From JB111 sp049856295 (GTDB lineage Bacteria; Actinomycetota; Actinomycetes; Actinomycetales; Actinomycetaceae), in NCBI RefSeq assembly GCF_049856295.1, contig NZ_JBNDMZ010000015.1:1-64000 (forward strand): 64,000 bases of DNA, in the 5' to 3' direction. The translations under genes were made by a program, and so were the position numbers. Every line of letters starts with the position of its first letter. The first letter of the stretch is position 1. Of the stretch, positions 31,932-39,770 are shown piece by piece. Below the pieces are notes generated by a model. That model searched no databases, had not been told where the DNA came from, and worked only from the letters and a program-made list of their open reading frames with translations.

Positions 31932-32980
31932 CCGCCGCACCGGCCCTCGAGGTCCAGGGTCTGCACGTGTCCATCCGCGACGCCCGCATCGTCCGCGACG
32001 TCTCCTGGTCCGTCGAGCGGGGGCAGACGCTCGGGATCGTCGGCGAGTCCGGGTCGGGCAAGTCGATGTCCGTCCTCGCGGCGTCGGGCCTCATGGGGTC
32101 GGACCGGGCCCGGGTCACGGGCCGGTCCCTGCTCGGACCTGCCGCGGACGACGACGACGCCGGGCCGGTCGACCTGCTGACGATGTCCGCCGAGCAGCGG
32201 CGGCGCGTGCGGGGGCGGCGCATCGGGTTCGTCTTCCAGGACCCGGCCACCTCGCTCAACCCCCTGCTCGACGTCGAACGGCAGCTGACCGAGGGGACGA
32301 TCGAGCACCTCGGACTCACGCGCCGAGCGGCCCGCACCCGGGCCCTCGAGCTGCTCGAGCTCGTCGGCATCCCGGACCCCGAGCGGCGCCTGGGCGCCTA
32401 CCCCCACCAGCTCTCCGGCGGGATGCGCCAGCGCGTGATGATCGCGATCGCGCTCGCGTGCGACCCGGACCTGCTCATCGCCGACGAGGCGACGACCGCC
32501 CTCGACGTCACCATCCAGGCGCAGATCCTCGACGCCGTGCGGGACCTGCGGGAGCGGCTCGGCACGGCGGTCGTGTGGATCAGCCACGACCTCGCCGTCG
32601 TCGGGTCGATCGCCGACGAGGTCGTCGTCATGTACGGCGGGGAGATCGTCGAGCAGTCCGAGACCGTCGAGCTCTTCCGGTCGACGGCGCACCCCTACAC
32701 GCGCGGCCTGTTCGAGTCCCGCCCGCGTGCCGGCGGGGACGGCTCGCCGCTGACGACGATCCCCGGGGCGCCGCCGGACCCGCGCGCCGTGCCGCCCGGC
32801 TGCGTGTTCTGGGACCGCTGCTCGGTCCGCGGCGATGCCCGGTGCGAGAGCGAGCACCCCGAGCTGCGGGAGGTCTCCCCCGGTCACCTCGCCCGGTCGT
32901 GGTACCGGGCGGACATGGGGCCGATCGACGGTGGTGGTACGGCTCGCGCGGAGTCGGATCTCGTGGAGGAGGACGCATGA
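31928..32980 (+). CDS. ABC transporter ATP-binding protein, DppD type
   Basis: This 350-residue ATPase drives the transporter. Walker A GESGSGKS, signature LSGGMRQR, Walker B LLIADEATTALD and the H-loop ISHDLAVVG are all visible. The residue after the Walker B glutamate is Ala where Dpp-type ATPases usually have Pro (the DEPTTALD form is present in the second system in this window). The C-terminal oligopeptide/dipeptide region has HPYTRGLFESRP and the cysteines of the FeS-like motif (CVFWDRC, CESEHP). Start ATG overlaps the permease stop. Confidence 0.9.
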   Translation: MTAAPALEVQGLHVSIRDARIVRDVSWSVERGQTLGIVGESGSGKSMSVLAASGLMGSDRARVTGRSLLGPAADDDDAGPVDLLTMSAEQRRRVRGRRIGFVFQDPATSLNPLLDVERQLTEGTIEHLGLTRRAARTRALELLELVGIPDPERRLGAYPHQLSGGMRQRVMIAIALACDPDLLIADEATTALDVTIQAQILDAVRDLRERLGTAVVWISHDLAVVGSIADEVVVMYGGEIVEQSETVELFRSTAHPYTRGLFESRPRAGGDGSPLTTIPGAPPDPRAVPPGCVFWDRCSVRGDARCESEHPELREVSPGHLARSWYRADMGPIDGGGTARAESDLVEEDA

Positions 32981-33972
32981 GCGACCAGCCGCTGCTCGAG
33001 GTCGAGGACCTCGTCGTGCGCTTCCCCGTGCGCGGGTCCCGCACGGCGCGCGTGCACGCCGTCGAGGACGTCTCGCTGACGATCCGGGCCGGGCAGACGC
33101 TCGGGCTCGTCGGGGAGTCCGGCTCGGGAAAGTCCACCGTGGGCAACGCGATCATGCGCCTCGTGCCGGCTACCTCGGGGACGGTGCGGCTCGAGGGGCG
33201 CGACGTGCTCGCCGCGCGGGGCGCCGAGCTCAAGGCGCTGCGCCGCGACGTCGCGATGGTCTTCCAGGACCCCCGGGCGGCGCTCGACCCGCGCTGCACG
33301 GTGGCCACGTCGGTGAGCGAGCCCCTGCGGATCCACGGGATCGGCGAGCGGGCGGGGAGACGGCGGCGCGTGAGCGAGCTCCTCGACCTCGTGGGGCTGC
33401 CCGAGCGGTTCGCGGACCGGTACCCGCACGAGATCTCCGGCGGTCAGCGCCAGCGGGTGTGCATCGCCCGCGCGCTCGCCTCGGGGCCGAAGCTGCTCAT
33501 CCTCGACGAGGCGACCGCCTCCCTCGACGTCTCCGTCCAGGCACAGGTGATGAACCTGCTCAAGGAGCTGCAGACCGAGCTCGGGCTCGGGTACCTGTTC
33601 ATCAGCCACGACCTCGCCTCGGTCGAGCACATGTCCGACGACGTGCTCGTCATGTACCTCGGACGGGCGATGGAGTCCGCCCCGGCGTCCTCCCTCTACG
33701 GCACGGCCGGGCACCCGTATACGCAGGCCCTCATGTCCGCGATCCCGCTCGAGGACCCGGTCGCCGAGCGGGAGCGGCGGCGGATCATCCTCGCCGGCGA
33801 CGTCCCCTCGCCCATCGACCCGCCGTCGGGCTGCGTGTTCCGGACCCGCTGCCCGCTCGCGATCGATGCGTGCGCGCAGGAGCAGCCGGCCCCGGTCGAC
33901 CTCGGGACCGGCCACTCCTCGTGGTGCGTACGCGCCGGCGAGCAGGTGGTCGACAAAGCGCTCGCCGGGTGA
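32977..33972 (+). CDS. ABC transporter ATP-binding protein, DppF type
   Basis: The 331-residue second ATPase has Walker A GESGSGKST, signature ISGGQRQRV, Walker B LLILDEATASLD and H-loop ISHDLASVEH. As in its partner, Ala follows the Walker B glutamate. The C-terminal oligopeptide-binding-type extension contains HPYTQALMSAIPL and conserved cysteines (CVFRTRCPLAIDAC). It ends the operon; a DUF885 gene with its own promoter-like box starts 25 bases later. DppD and DppF would form the heterodimeric motor of this transporter. Confidence 0.9.
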   Translation: MSDQPLLEVEDLVVRFPVRGSRTARVHAVEDVSLTIRAGQTLGLVGESGSGKSTVGNAIMRLVPATSGTVRLEGRDVLAARGAELKALRRDVAMVFQDPRAALDPRCTVATSVSEPLRIHGIGERAGRRRRVSELLDLVGLPERFADRYPHEISGGQRQRVCIARALASGPKLLILDEATASLDVSVQAQVMNLLKELQTELGLGYLFISHDLASVEHMSDDVLVMYLGRAMESAPASSLYGTAGHPYTQALMSAIPLEDPVAERERRRIILAGDVPSPIDPPSGCVFRTRCPLAIDACAQEQPAPVDLGTGHSSWCVRAGEQVVDKALAG

Positions 33973-33997
33973 GTCGGAGCACCCCTAGCCTGGGCCG

Positions 33998-35692
33998 GTG
34001 ACCACGACGACGCCCGAGCCCGCCCCGCGCACCGCCACCGCGATCGACGAGCTGGCCGAGCGCCACCTCGCCGCCGCCGCGGCCCTCGACCCGACCGAGG
34101 CGACCGACATGGGGCTGCCCGGGCACGAGCACGAGTGGCCGGACCTCTCCCCCGCCGGCGTGGCCGCCCGGGCGGACCAGCGCCGCGGCACGCTCGCCGA
34201 GCTCGCGGGGATCGAGCCGGCCGACGACGTCGACGCCGTGACCGCCGACGTCCTGCGCGAGCGCCTCGGCGCCGAGATCGCGCTGCACGAGGCGGGCGAG
34301 GACCTCGCCCCGATCAACAACCTCTCCTCACCGATCCAGTTCCTTCGCGACACGTTCGACCTCATGGCGACCGAGACCGCCGAGCACTGGTCGTGGATCT
34401 CCGAGCGCCTCCGCACTCTCCCGGACGCGCTGGCGGGCTACACGGAGTCGCTGCGGGCCCAGGCCGCCCGCGGGAGGTACCCGTCGAAGCGCCAGGTGCG
34501 GATCGGCGTCGAGCAGGCGCGTGAGCTCGCCGGCGAGGACTCCTTCTTCACGTCGTTCGCGGCCGGGGCCCGGGTCGACGGCGCCGAGCCGTCCGCCGAG
34601 CTGGCCGCCGACCTGACGCGGGGCGCCGAGGCGGCGCGGGCGGCCTACGGCGCTCTCGCCGAGGTGATCGGGACGGAGCTGGCGCCGCACGCGGAGGCGG
34701 GCGACGCCGTCGGGGCCGAGCGCTACGCACTGCACTCGCGCTACTTCCTCGGTGCGGACGTCGATCTCGAGGAGACGTACACGTGGGGGCTCGAGGAGGT
34801 CGCGCGGCTCACGGCCGAGCAGGAGGCCGTCGCGGCGGAGCTGTACGGGCCCCGCACCACGGTCGCCGAGGCGATGGCGCGGCTCGACGCGGACCCGGCG
34901 CGGAAGCTCCACGGCACCGACGCGCTGCAGGCGTGGATGCAGGAGACCTCCGACCGGGCGGTCGCCGAGCTGGCCGAGTCCTCGTTCGACATCCCCGGGC
35001 CGGTGCGCCGGCTCGAGTGCCGCATCGCCCCGACCCAGACCGGCGGCATCTACTACACCGCGCCGAGCATGGACTTCTCGCGGCCAGGCCGGATGTGGTG
35101 GTCCGTGCCGAAGGGCGTGACCGAGTTCGGCACCTGGCGCGAGCTGACGACCGTCTACCACGAGGGCGTGCCCGGCCATCACCTGCAGACCGGACAGACG
35201 GCCTACCGCTCGTCGCTGCTCAACACCTACCGGCGGGTCGGCGTGTGGGTCTCCGGCCACGGCGAGGGGTGGGCGTTGTACGCCGAGCGGCTGATGGAGC
35301 AGCTGGGCTACCTCGACGACCCGGGCGACCGCATGGGCATGCTCGACGGCCAGCGGATGCGCGCGGCCCGCGTCGTCCTCGACATCGGCGTGCACCTGGG
35401 GCTGCCCCGCCCCGCCGACCTCGGCACGGGGCCCTGGGACGCCGAGGTCGCGTGGCCCTACCTCCAGGAGAACGCGAACTCCGACGACGCCTTCCTCGCC
35501 TTCGAGCTCGACCGCTACATGACCTGGCCCGGCCAGGCGCCGAGCTACAAGGTGGGCCAGCGGATCTGGGAGCAGATCCGGGACGAGACCGCCGAGCGCG
35601 AGGGCGCCGACTTCGACCTCAGGCGGTTCCACCGGCGGGCGCTCGACGTCGGCTCGGTCGGCCTCGACACCCTCCGCCGCGCCCTCGCCTGA
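33998..35692 (+). CDS. DUF885 protein, putative zinc-dependent hydrolase
   Basis: The 564-residue cytoplasmic protein belongs to the DUF885 family, which has an M32/M3-like alpha-helical fold. The putative metal-binding stretch is VYHEGVPGHHLQTGQ (about residue 385), with a downstream GHGEGWALYAERLM in which the Glu is likely a further ligand. Such proteins are often called peptidases without biochemical proof. Located right after a peptide importer and near DUF1028, it could process the imported compound. The GTG start is 6 bases after TAGCCT (33986-33991), so it has its own promoter. Repeat array B lies just downstream. Confidence 0.75.
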   Translation: MTTTTPEPAPRTATAIDELAERHLAAAAALDPTEATDMGLPGHEHEWPDLSPAGVAARADQRRGTLAELAGIEPADDVDAVTADVLRERLGAEIALHEAGEDLAPINNLSSPIQFLRDTFDLMATETAEHWSWISERLRTLPDALAGYTESLRAQAARGRYPSKRQVRIGVEQARELAGEDSFFTSFAAGARVDGAEPSAELAADLTRGAEAARAAYGALAEVIGTELAPHAEAGDAVGAERYALHSRYFLGADVDLEETYTWGLEEVARLTAEQEAVAAELYGPRTTVAEAMARLDADPARKLHGTDALQAWMQETSDRAVAELAESSFDIPGPVRRLECRIAPTQTGGIYYTAPSMDFSRPGRMWWSVPKGVTEFGTWRELTTVYHEGVPGHHLQTGQTAYRSSLLNTYRRVGVWVSGHGEGWALYAERLMEQLGYLDDPGDRMGMLDGQRMRAARVVLDIGVHLGLPRPADLGTGPWDAEVAWPYLQENANSDDAFLAFELDRYMTWPGQAPSYKVGQRIWEQIRDETAEREGADFDLRRFHRRALDVGSVGLDTLRRALA

Positions 35693-35707
35693 CCCTCGCC
35701 CCCGTTT

Positions 35708-35800
35708 CGTCGAGATTGCGGTTGGTGCACGTCGAAATTGCGGTTGGTGCACGCCGAAACTGCGGTTGGGAGACCGCCTGCGCGTCGAGAGTGCGGTTGG
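35708..35800 (+). repeat. 22-bp repeat array B (4 copies), upstream of maf
   Basis: The GCGG of each copy is at 35718, 35740, 35762 and 35793 (periods 22, 22, 31). Units read GAGATTGCGGTT, GAAATTGCGGTT, GAAACTGCGGTT and GAGAGTGCGGTT. The linker here is GGTGCACGTC rather than CGTCGTCGTC, so the core is better conserved than the linker. Confidence 0.88.
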
Positions 35801-35832
35801 GAGCCGTCCGTACCGCCGATAGCCTGCCGCTC

Positions 35833-36498
35833 GTGCTTCGCCTCCTGCTCGCCTCCGCCTCGCCCGCCCGCACCGCCACGCTGACCGCGGCGGAGATCGT
35901 GCACGACGTCCAGGTCTCCGACGTCGACGAGCCCGCCGTGCTCGAGGCGCAGGCGCGCGCGGCGGCGGAGGCGGGCGCTCCCCCACTCTCGCCCGCCGAC
36001 CAGGTCCTCGCGCTCGCCCGCTCCAAGGCGGAGGACGTCGCAGGCCACCTGGCACCGGCGCCCGGCGAGCGGGTCCTCGTGCTCGGGTGCGACTCCATGC
36101 TCGAGGCCGACCTCGGCGCCGGGGTCGAGGTGGTGGGCAAGCCCGGCGACCCCGAGACGGCGACCCGGCGGTGGCGCGCGATGCGCGGCGGCACGGGCGT
36201 GCTGCACACCGGGCACTGGCTCGTCGACGCCGGGGCCGGCCGGGACGGCGGGGTCGGCGTCGGGGGCGTGTCCTCGGCCGTCATCCTCTTCGCCGACCTC
36301 TCCGACGACGAGATCGACGCCTACGTGGCGACCGGCGAGCCGCTGAAGGTGGCCGGCGGATTCACGGTGGACGGGATCGGGGGGCCGTTCGTCGCGGGGA
36401 TCGAGGGGGACTTCCACGGGGTCGTCGGGGTCTCGCTGCCGCTGCTGCGCGACCTGCTCGGGCAGCACGGTGTCTCGGTGACCGAGCTCTGGGCCTGA
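35833..36498 (+). CDS. maf: Maf-family nucleotide pyrophosphatase
   Basis: Maf proteins hydrolyse non-canonical or canonical nucleoside triphosphates to monophosphates and are linked to septum formation. The 221-residue protein has LLLASASPART at the N-terminus (substrate-binding SxSPxR), LGCDSMLEAD with the catalytic-region Asp, KPGDPETATRRW and the late FTVDGIGGPFVAGIEGD. The GTG start is 7 bases after TAGCCT. Repeat arrays in opposite orientation flank the gene on both sides. In many actinomycetes maf lies close to accE; here it is 14.4 kb away but still just before accA. Confidence 0.9.
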   Translation: MLRLLLASASPARTATLTAAEIVHDVQVSDVDEPAVLEAQARAAAEAGAPPLSPADQVLALARSKAEDVAGHLAPAPGERVLVLGCDSMLEADLGAGVEVVGKPGDPETATRRWRAMRGGTGVLHTGHWLVDAGAGRDGGVGVGGVSSAVILFADLSDDEIDAYVATGEPLKVAGGFTVDGIGGPFVAGIEGDFHGVVGVSLPLLRDLLGQHGVSVTELWA

Positions 36499-36500
36499 CG

Positions 36501-36652
36501 ACGAACCGCACCCTCGACGACGTCGAACCACGACCTCGGTGCAGGTCGCACTGACCCGCACTCTCGACCGACGCGGGGCGACCAACCGCAATCTCGGCGT
36601 GCACGAACCGCAATCTCGACGACTGCGGGGGCCTTGACCCGCACTCTCGACC
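36501..36652 (-). repeat. 22-bp repeat array C (5 clear copies plus 1 degraded), inverted relative to array B
   Basis: Reverse-orientation cores AACCGCAATCTC and variants have their CCGC at 36506, 36556, 36586, 36608 and 36639, with a degraded AACCACGACCTC near 36527. One pair is spaced 22 bp, and others 30-31 bp. It fills most of the 284-base gap between maf and accA. Nothing else is recognisable in the gap except a ribosome-binding site before accA. Confidence 0.85.
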
Positions 36653-36782
36653 ACGGCGGGAATCGGGCGGGCCGCGCAGAACGTCACACCACCCCTGATT
36701 GGGCCTCGACGCACCCTCGGCTAACGTAGCGGGGCACGCGCGCACGCAGGCGTCCGCGCACCCACCGGCAGCGAGGAGAGGC

Positions 36783-38735
36783 ATGGCGAACGACGGGACG
36801 TACCCGCTGCCCCGCAAGGTGCTCGTGGCCAACCGCGGCGAGATCGCCGTCCGGGTGGTGCGCGCCTGCCGCGACGCCGGGATCGCCACCGTCGCCGTCT
36901 ACGCCGACCAGGACCGCGAGGCGCAGCACGTGCTGCTCGCCGACGAGGCCTACGCCCTGTCCGGGACCCGCGCCGCCGAGACGTACCTCGACGCCGGCAA
37001 GGTCCTCGACGCCGCCCGACGCTCCGGCGCCGACGCGCTGCACCCGGGCTACGGCTTCCTGTCCGAGGACGCCGAGTTCGCGAGCGCCGTCACCGACGCC
37101 GGGATCCTGTGGATCGGCCCGCCGCCGGCCGCGATCGAGTCGCTCGGCGACAAGGTGACCGCCCGCCGGATCGCCCAGTCCGTCGGAGCCCCGCTCGTGC
37201 CCGGCACGAAGGACCCGGTCGCCGGCGCGGCCGAGATCGAGGCGTTCGGCGCCGAGCACGGCTACCCGCTCGCCATCAAGGCGGCCTTCGGCGGCGGCGG
37301 CCGCGGCCTGCGCGTGGCCCGCAGCGCCGAGGAGGTCACCGCCCAGTACGACTCCGCGGTCCGCGAGGCCACGGCGGCGTTCGGGCGCGGCGAGTGCTTC
37401 GTCGAGCGGTTCCTCGACCGCCCCCGGCACCTCGAGACCCAGTGCCTCGCCGACACCCACGGCAACGTGGTCGTGGTCTCCACCCGCGACTGCTCGCTGC
37501 AGCGCCGGCACCAGAAGCTCGTCGAGGAGGCGCCCGCGCCGTTCCTCACGGACGAGCAGAACGCGCGTCTCGTCGAGTCGTCGAAGGCGATCCTCTCGGC
37601 GGCCGGCTACGTCGGCGCCGGCACGTGCGAGTTCCTCCTCGGGGTGGACGGCACGATCTCCTTCCTCGAGGTCAACACCCGCCTCCAGGTCGAGCACCCG
37701 GTGACCGAGGAGGTCAGCGGGATCGACCTCGTGCGCGAGCAGCTGCGCCTCGCGGCCGGCGAGCCCCTCGGCTACGACGAGGTCCCGCTGCGCGGCCACT
37801 CGATCGAGCTGCGGATCAACGGCGAGGACCCCGCGTCCGGCTTCATGCCCGCGCCCGGCACCGTCTCCGAGCTCGCGTGGCCCGCGGGCCCGGGCATCCG
37901 CGTGGACTCCGGCGTGGTCGCGGGCGACGAGATCTCCGGCGCGTTCGACTCGATGCTCGCCAAGATCATCGTCACCGGCGCCACCCGCACCCAGGCGATC
38001 GAGCGCGCGCGCCGCGCCCTGCGCGAGACCCGCGTGGCCGGCGTCCCCACGGTCCTGCCGTTCCACGCCTCGGTGCTCGACCACCCCGACTACGTCGCCG
38101 CCGACGGCCCCGAGGCCTTCCGCGTCCACACCACGTGGATCGAGAACGACTACGCCGAGGAGCTCAGCGGCCTGCCGAGCACCCGCCCCGAGACCCCGCC
38201 GGCCGACGAGCCCGCGCCGGAGCCGGCCCCGACCGAGAGGGTCGTCGTCGAGGTCGGCGGCAAGCGCCTCGAGGTCGTCATCCCCGCGGGCCTGGGGATC
38301 TCCCAGAACCGCTTCGGCCGCGGCCCGGTCCGCCGGCCCCTGCGCCGCTCCGGTGCCGCCCGCGGTACCGGAGGTGCCGGCGGTTCGGGCGGCGACGCGC
38401 TCAAGGCCCCCATGCAGGGCACGATCGTCACGTTCGCCGTGGCCGAGGGCGACCTCGTCGAGGCCGGCCAGACGGTCGTGGTCCTCGAGGCCATGAAGAT
38501 GGAGCAGCCGCTCGCCGCGCATCGCGCCGGCCGCGTGACCGGGCTGTCCGGCACCGCCGGCGCCACCGTCTCGGCGGGGACCGTCATCTGCTCGATCGTC
38601 GACGCCGGGTCCGACGCCACGCCCGACGCCGCAGGGTCGCCCCCCGCGGGGGACGGCGCCCCGGGCGGGGACGCCCCGGGAACGGACACCCCCGAGACGA
38701 CGCCGTCGCCGGTCCCGCTGCCGCCCGCCCCGTGA
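36783..38735 (+). CDS. accA: Acetyl/propionyl-CoA carboxylase alpha subunit (biotin carboxylase + BCCP)
   Basis: The 650-residue protein has a biotin carboxylase module (residues 8-450: VLVANRGEIAVRVVRAC, ATP-binding AAFGGGGRGLRVA, catalytic QVEHPVTEEVSG) and a C-terminal biotinyl domain (about residues 540-610) with VLEAMKMEQP, the lysine being the biotin site for BirA. A 40-residue Pro/Ala/Gly/Asp tail after the BCCP domain is unusual, since the domain normally ends the protein. It partners with the AccD/AccE proteins encoded 15 kb upstream. ATG follows GAGGAGAGGC. Confidence 0.93.
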   Translation: MANDGTYPLPRKVLVANRGEIAVRVVRACRDAGIATVAVYADQDREAQHVLLADEAYALSGTRAAETYLDAGKVLDAARRSGADALHPGYGFLSEDAEFASAVTDAGILWIGPPPAAIESLGDKVTARRIAQSVGAPLVPGTKDPVAGAAEIEAFGAEHGYPLAIKAAFGGGGRGLRVARSAEEVTAQYDSAVREATAAFGRGECFVERFLDRPRHLETQCLADTHGNVVVVSTRDCSLQRRHQKLVEEAPAPFLTDEQNARLVESSKAILSAAGYVGAGTCEFLLGVDGTISFLEVNTRLQVEHPVTEEVSGIDLVREQLRLAAGEPLGYDEVPLRGHSIELRINGEDPASGFMPAPGTVSELAWPAGPGIRVDSGVVAGDEISGAFDSMLAKIIVTGATRTQAIERARRALRETRVAGVPTVLPFHASVLDHPDYVAADGPEAFRVHTTWIENDYAEELSGLPSTRPETPPADEPAPEPAPTERVVVEVGGKRLEVVIPAGLGISQNRFGRGPVRRPLRRSGAARGTGGAGGSGGDALKAPMQGTIVTFAVAEGDLVEAGQTVVVLEAMKMEQPLAAHRAGRVTGLSGTAGATVSAGTVICSIVDAGSDATPDAAGSPPAGDGAPGGDAPGTDTPETTPSPVPLPPAP

Positions 38736-39754
38736 CCGCCCCCGGCCCTCCCCCGTCCGCGCGACGCCCGATGCGCATGCCGGGGGACGGCTGGGTCGAG
38801 TGCGCCTGCGGCGCCCGGCACTGGGGCCTCAACGGCGCGGCCGGTCTCCTCGCGTGGCGGCCGGTGTCGGGGCACGACGACGGCGCCACCCCCGGTGCGA
38901 CCGCCGTCGAGGACGCGAGCAGGGCCGTGGACGCAGCCGGGCCCACGGACGCGGCCGGCGTCGAGCTCGCCCTCCAGCACCGTGCCGCGTGGTCCCACCA
39001 CGGCGGGACGTGGGGCATCCCGGGCGGCGCCATCGCCGACGGCGAGACAGCGCTGACCGGGGCCATGCGCGAGGCCGCCGAGGAGTCCGGGATCGAGGAG
39101 CGCCACCTGCGGGTCCTCGCCACCCGCGTCCTCACCCACCCGGACTGGTCGTACACGACCGTCGTCGCCCGGGCCGCCCCGTCCGCCCGCGTGGCGGCGA
39201 CCGACGCCGAGTCGCTCGAGGTCCGCTGGGTCGGCGCCCCAGAGCTCCGATCCGGGGACCTACCCCTCCTGCCCGCCTTCGCCGACTCCCTCGACGAGCT
39301 CGCCGGGATGCTCGGGCGCGTGGTGCTCGTCGTCGACTCGGCGAACGTCGTCGGCTCCGTGCCGGACGGCTGGTGGCGCGACCGACGCGCCGCCACGGTG
39401 CGCCTGCGGGACTCCCTCACCGACCTCGCCGCGAACGGGCTGCCCGCCGACGCCGTCGGCCTGCCCGGGACGCGCTGGTTCCCCGAGATCCACCTCGTCA
39501 CCGAGGGCGCCGCGCGCGGGGTCGGCTCGACCGCGGACGTCACGGTCCACGAGGCCCCCGGCGAGGGCGACGACGAGATCGTCCGGGTCGCCGCCGCGCT
39601 CGCGGCAAACTCCCCCGCCCCGCCGGAGCCGGGCTTCGTGCGGGTCGTCGTGGCGACGGCCGACCGCGCGCTCGCCGAGCGGTGCCGGGCGGTGGGCGCC
39701 GTCGTCGTCGGCCCCTCTCTCGTGAGGCGCTCACAGTCCCGTCCGCGCGCGTGA
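38732..39754 (+). CDS. NUDIX hydrolase fused to a NYN/PIN-like domain
   Basis: This 340-residue protein joins three parts. A short N-terminus has ECACGARHWG, a possible half zinc-binding motif. A NUDIX domain follows (about residues 30-180) with a complete NUDIX box GGAIADGETALTGAMREAAE and ESG. The C-terminal domain (about residues 192-335) begins VLVVDSANVVGSVPDGWW and ends VRVVVATADRALAERCRAVG. The VDSANV strand and VVVATADRAL strand resemble the acidic strands of NYN/PIN ribonucleases. GTGA overlap couples it to accA. A role in nucleotide or RNA-cap-like housekeeping is possible but speculative. Confidence 0.75.
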   Translation: MTAPGPPPSARRPMRMPGDGWVECACGARHWGLNGAAGLLAWRPVSGHDDGATPGATAVEDASRAVDAAGPTDAAGVELALQHRAAWSHHGGTWGIPGGAIADGETALTGAMREAAEESGIEERHLRVLATRVLTHPDWSYTTVVARAAPSARVAATDAESLEVRWVGAPELRSGDLPLLPAFADSLDELAGMLGRVVLVVDSANVVGSVPDGWWRDRRAATVRLRDSLTDLAANGLPADAVGLPGTRWFPEIHLVTEGAARGVGSTADVTVHEAPGEGDDEIVRVAAALAANSPAPPEPGFVRVVVATADRALAERCRAVGAVVVGPSLVRRSQSRPRA

Positions 39755-39770
39755 GACGCGGCGGACGCGC

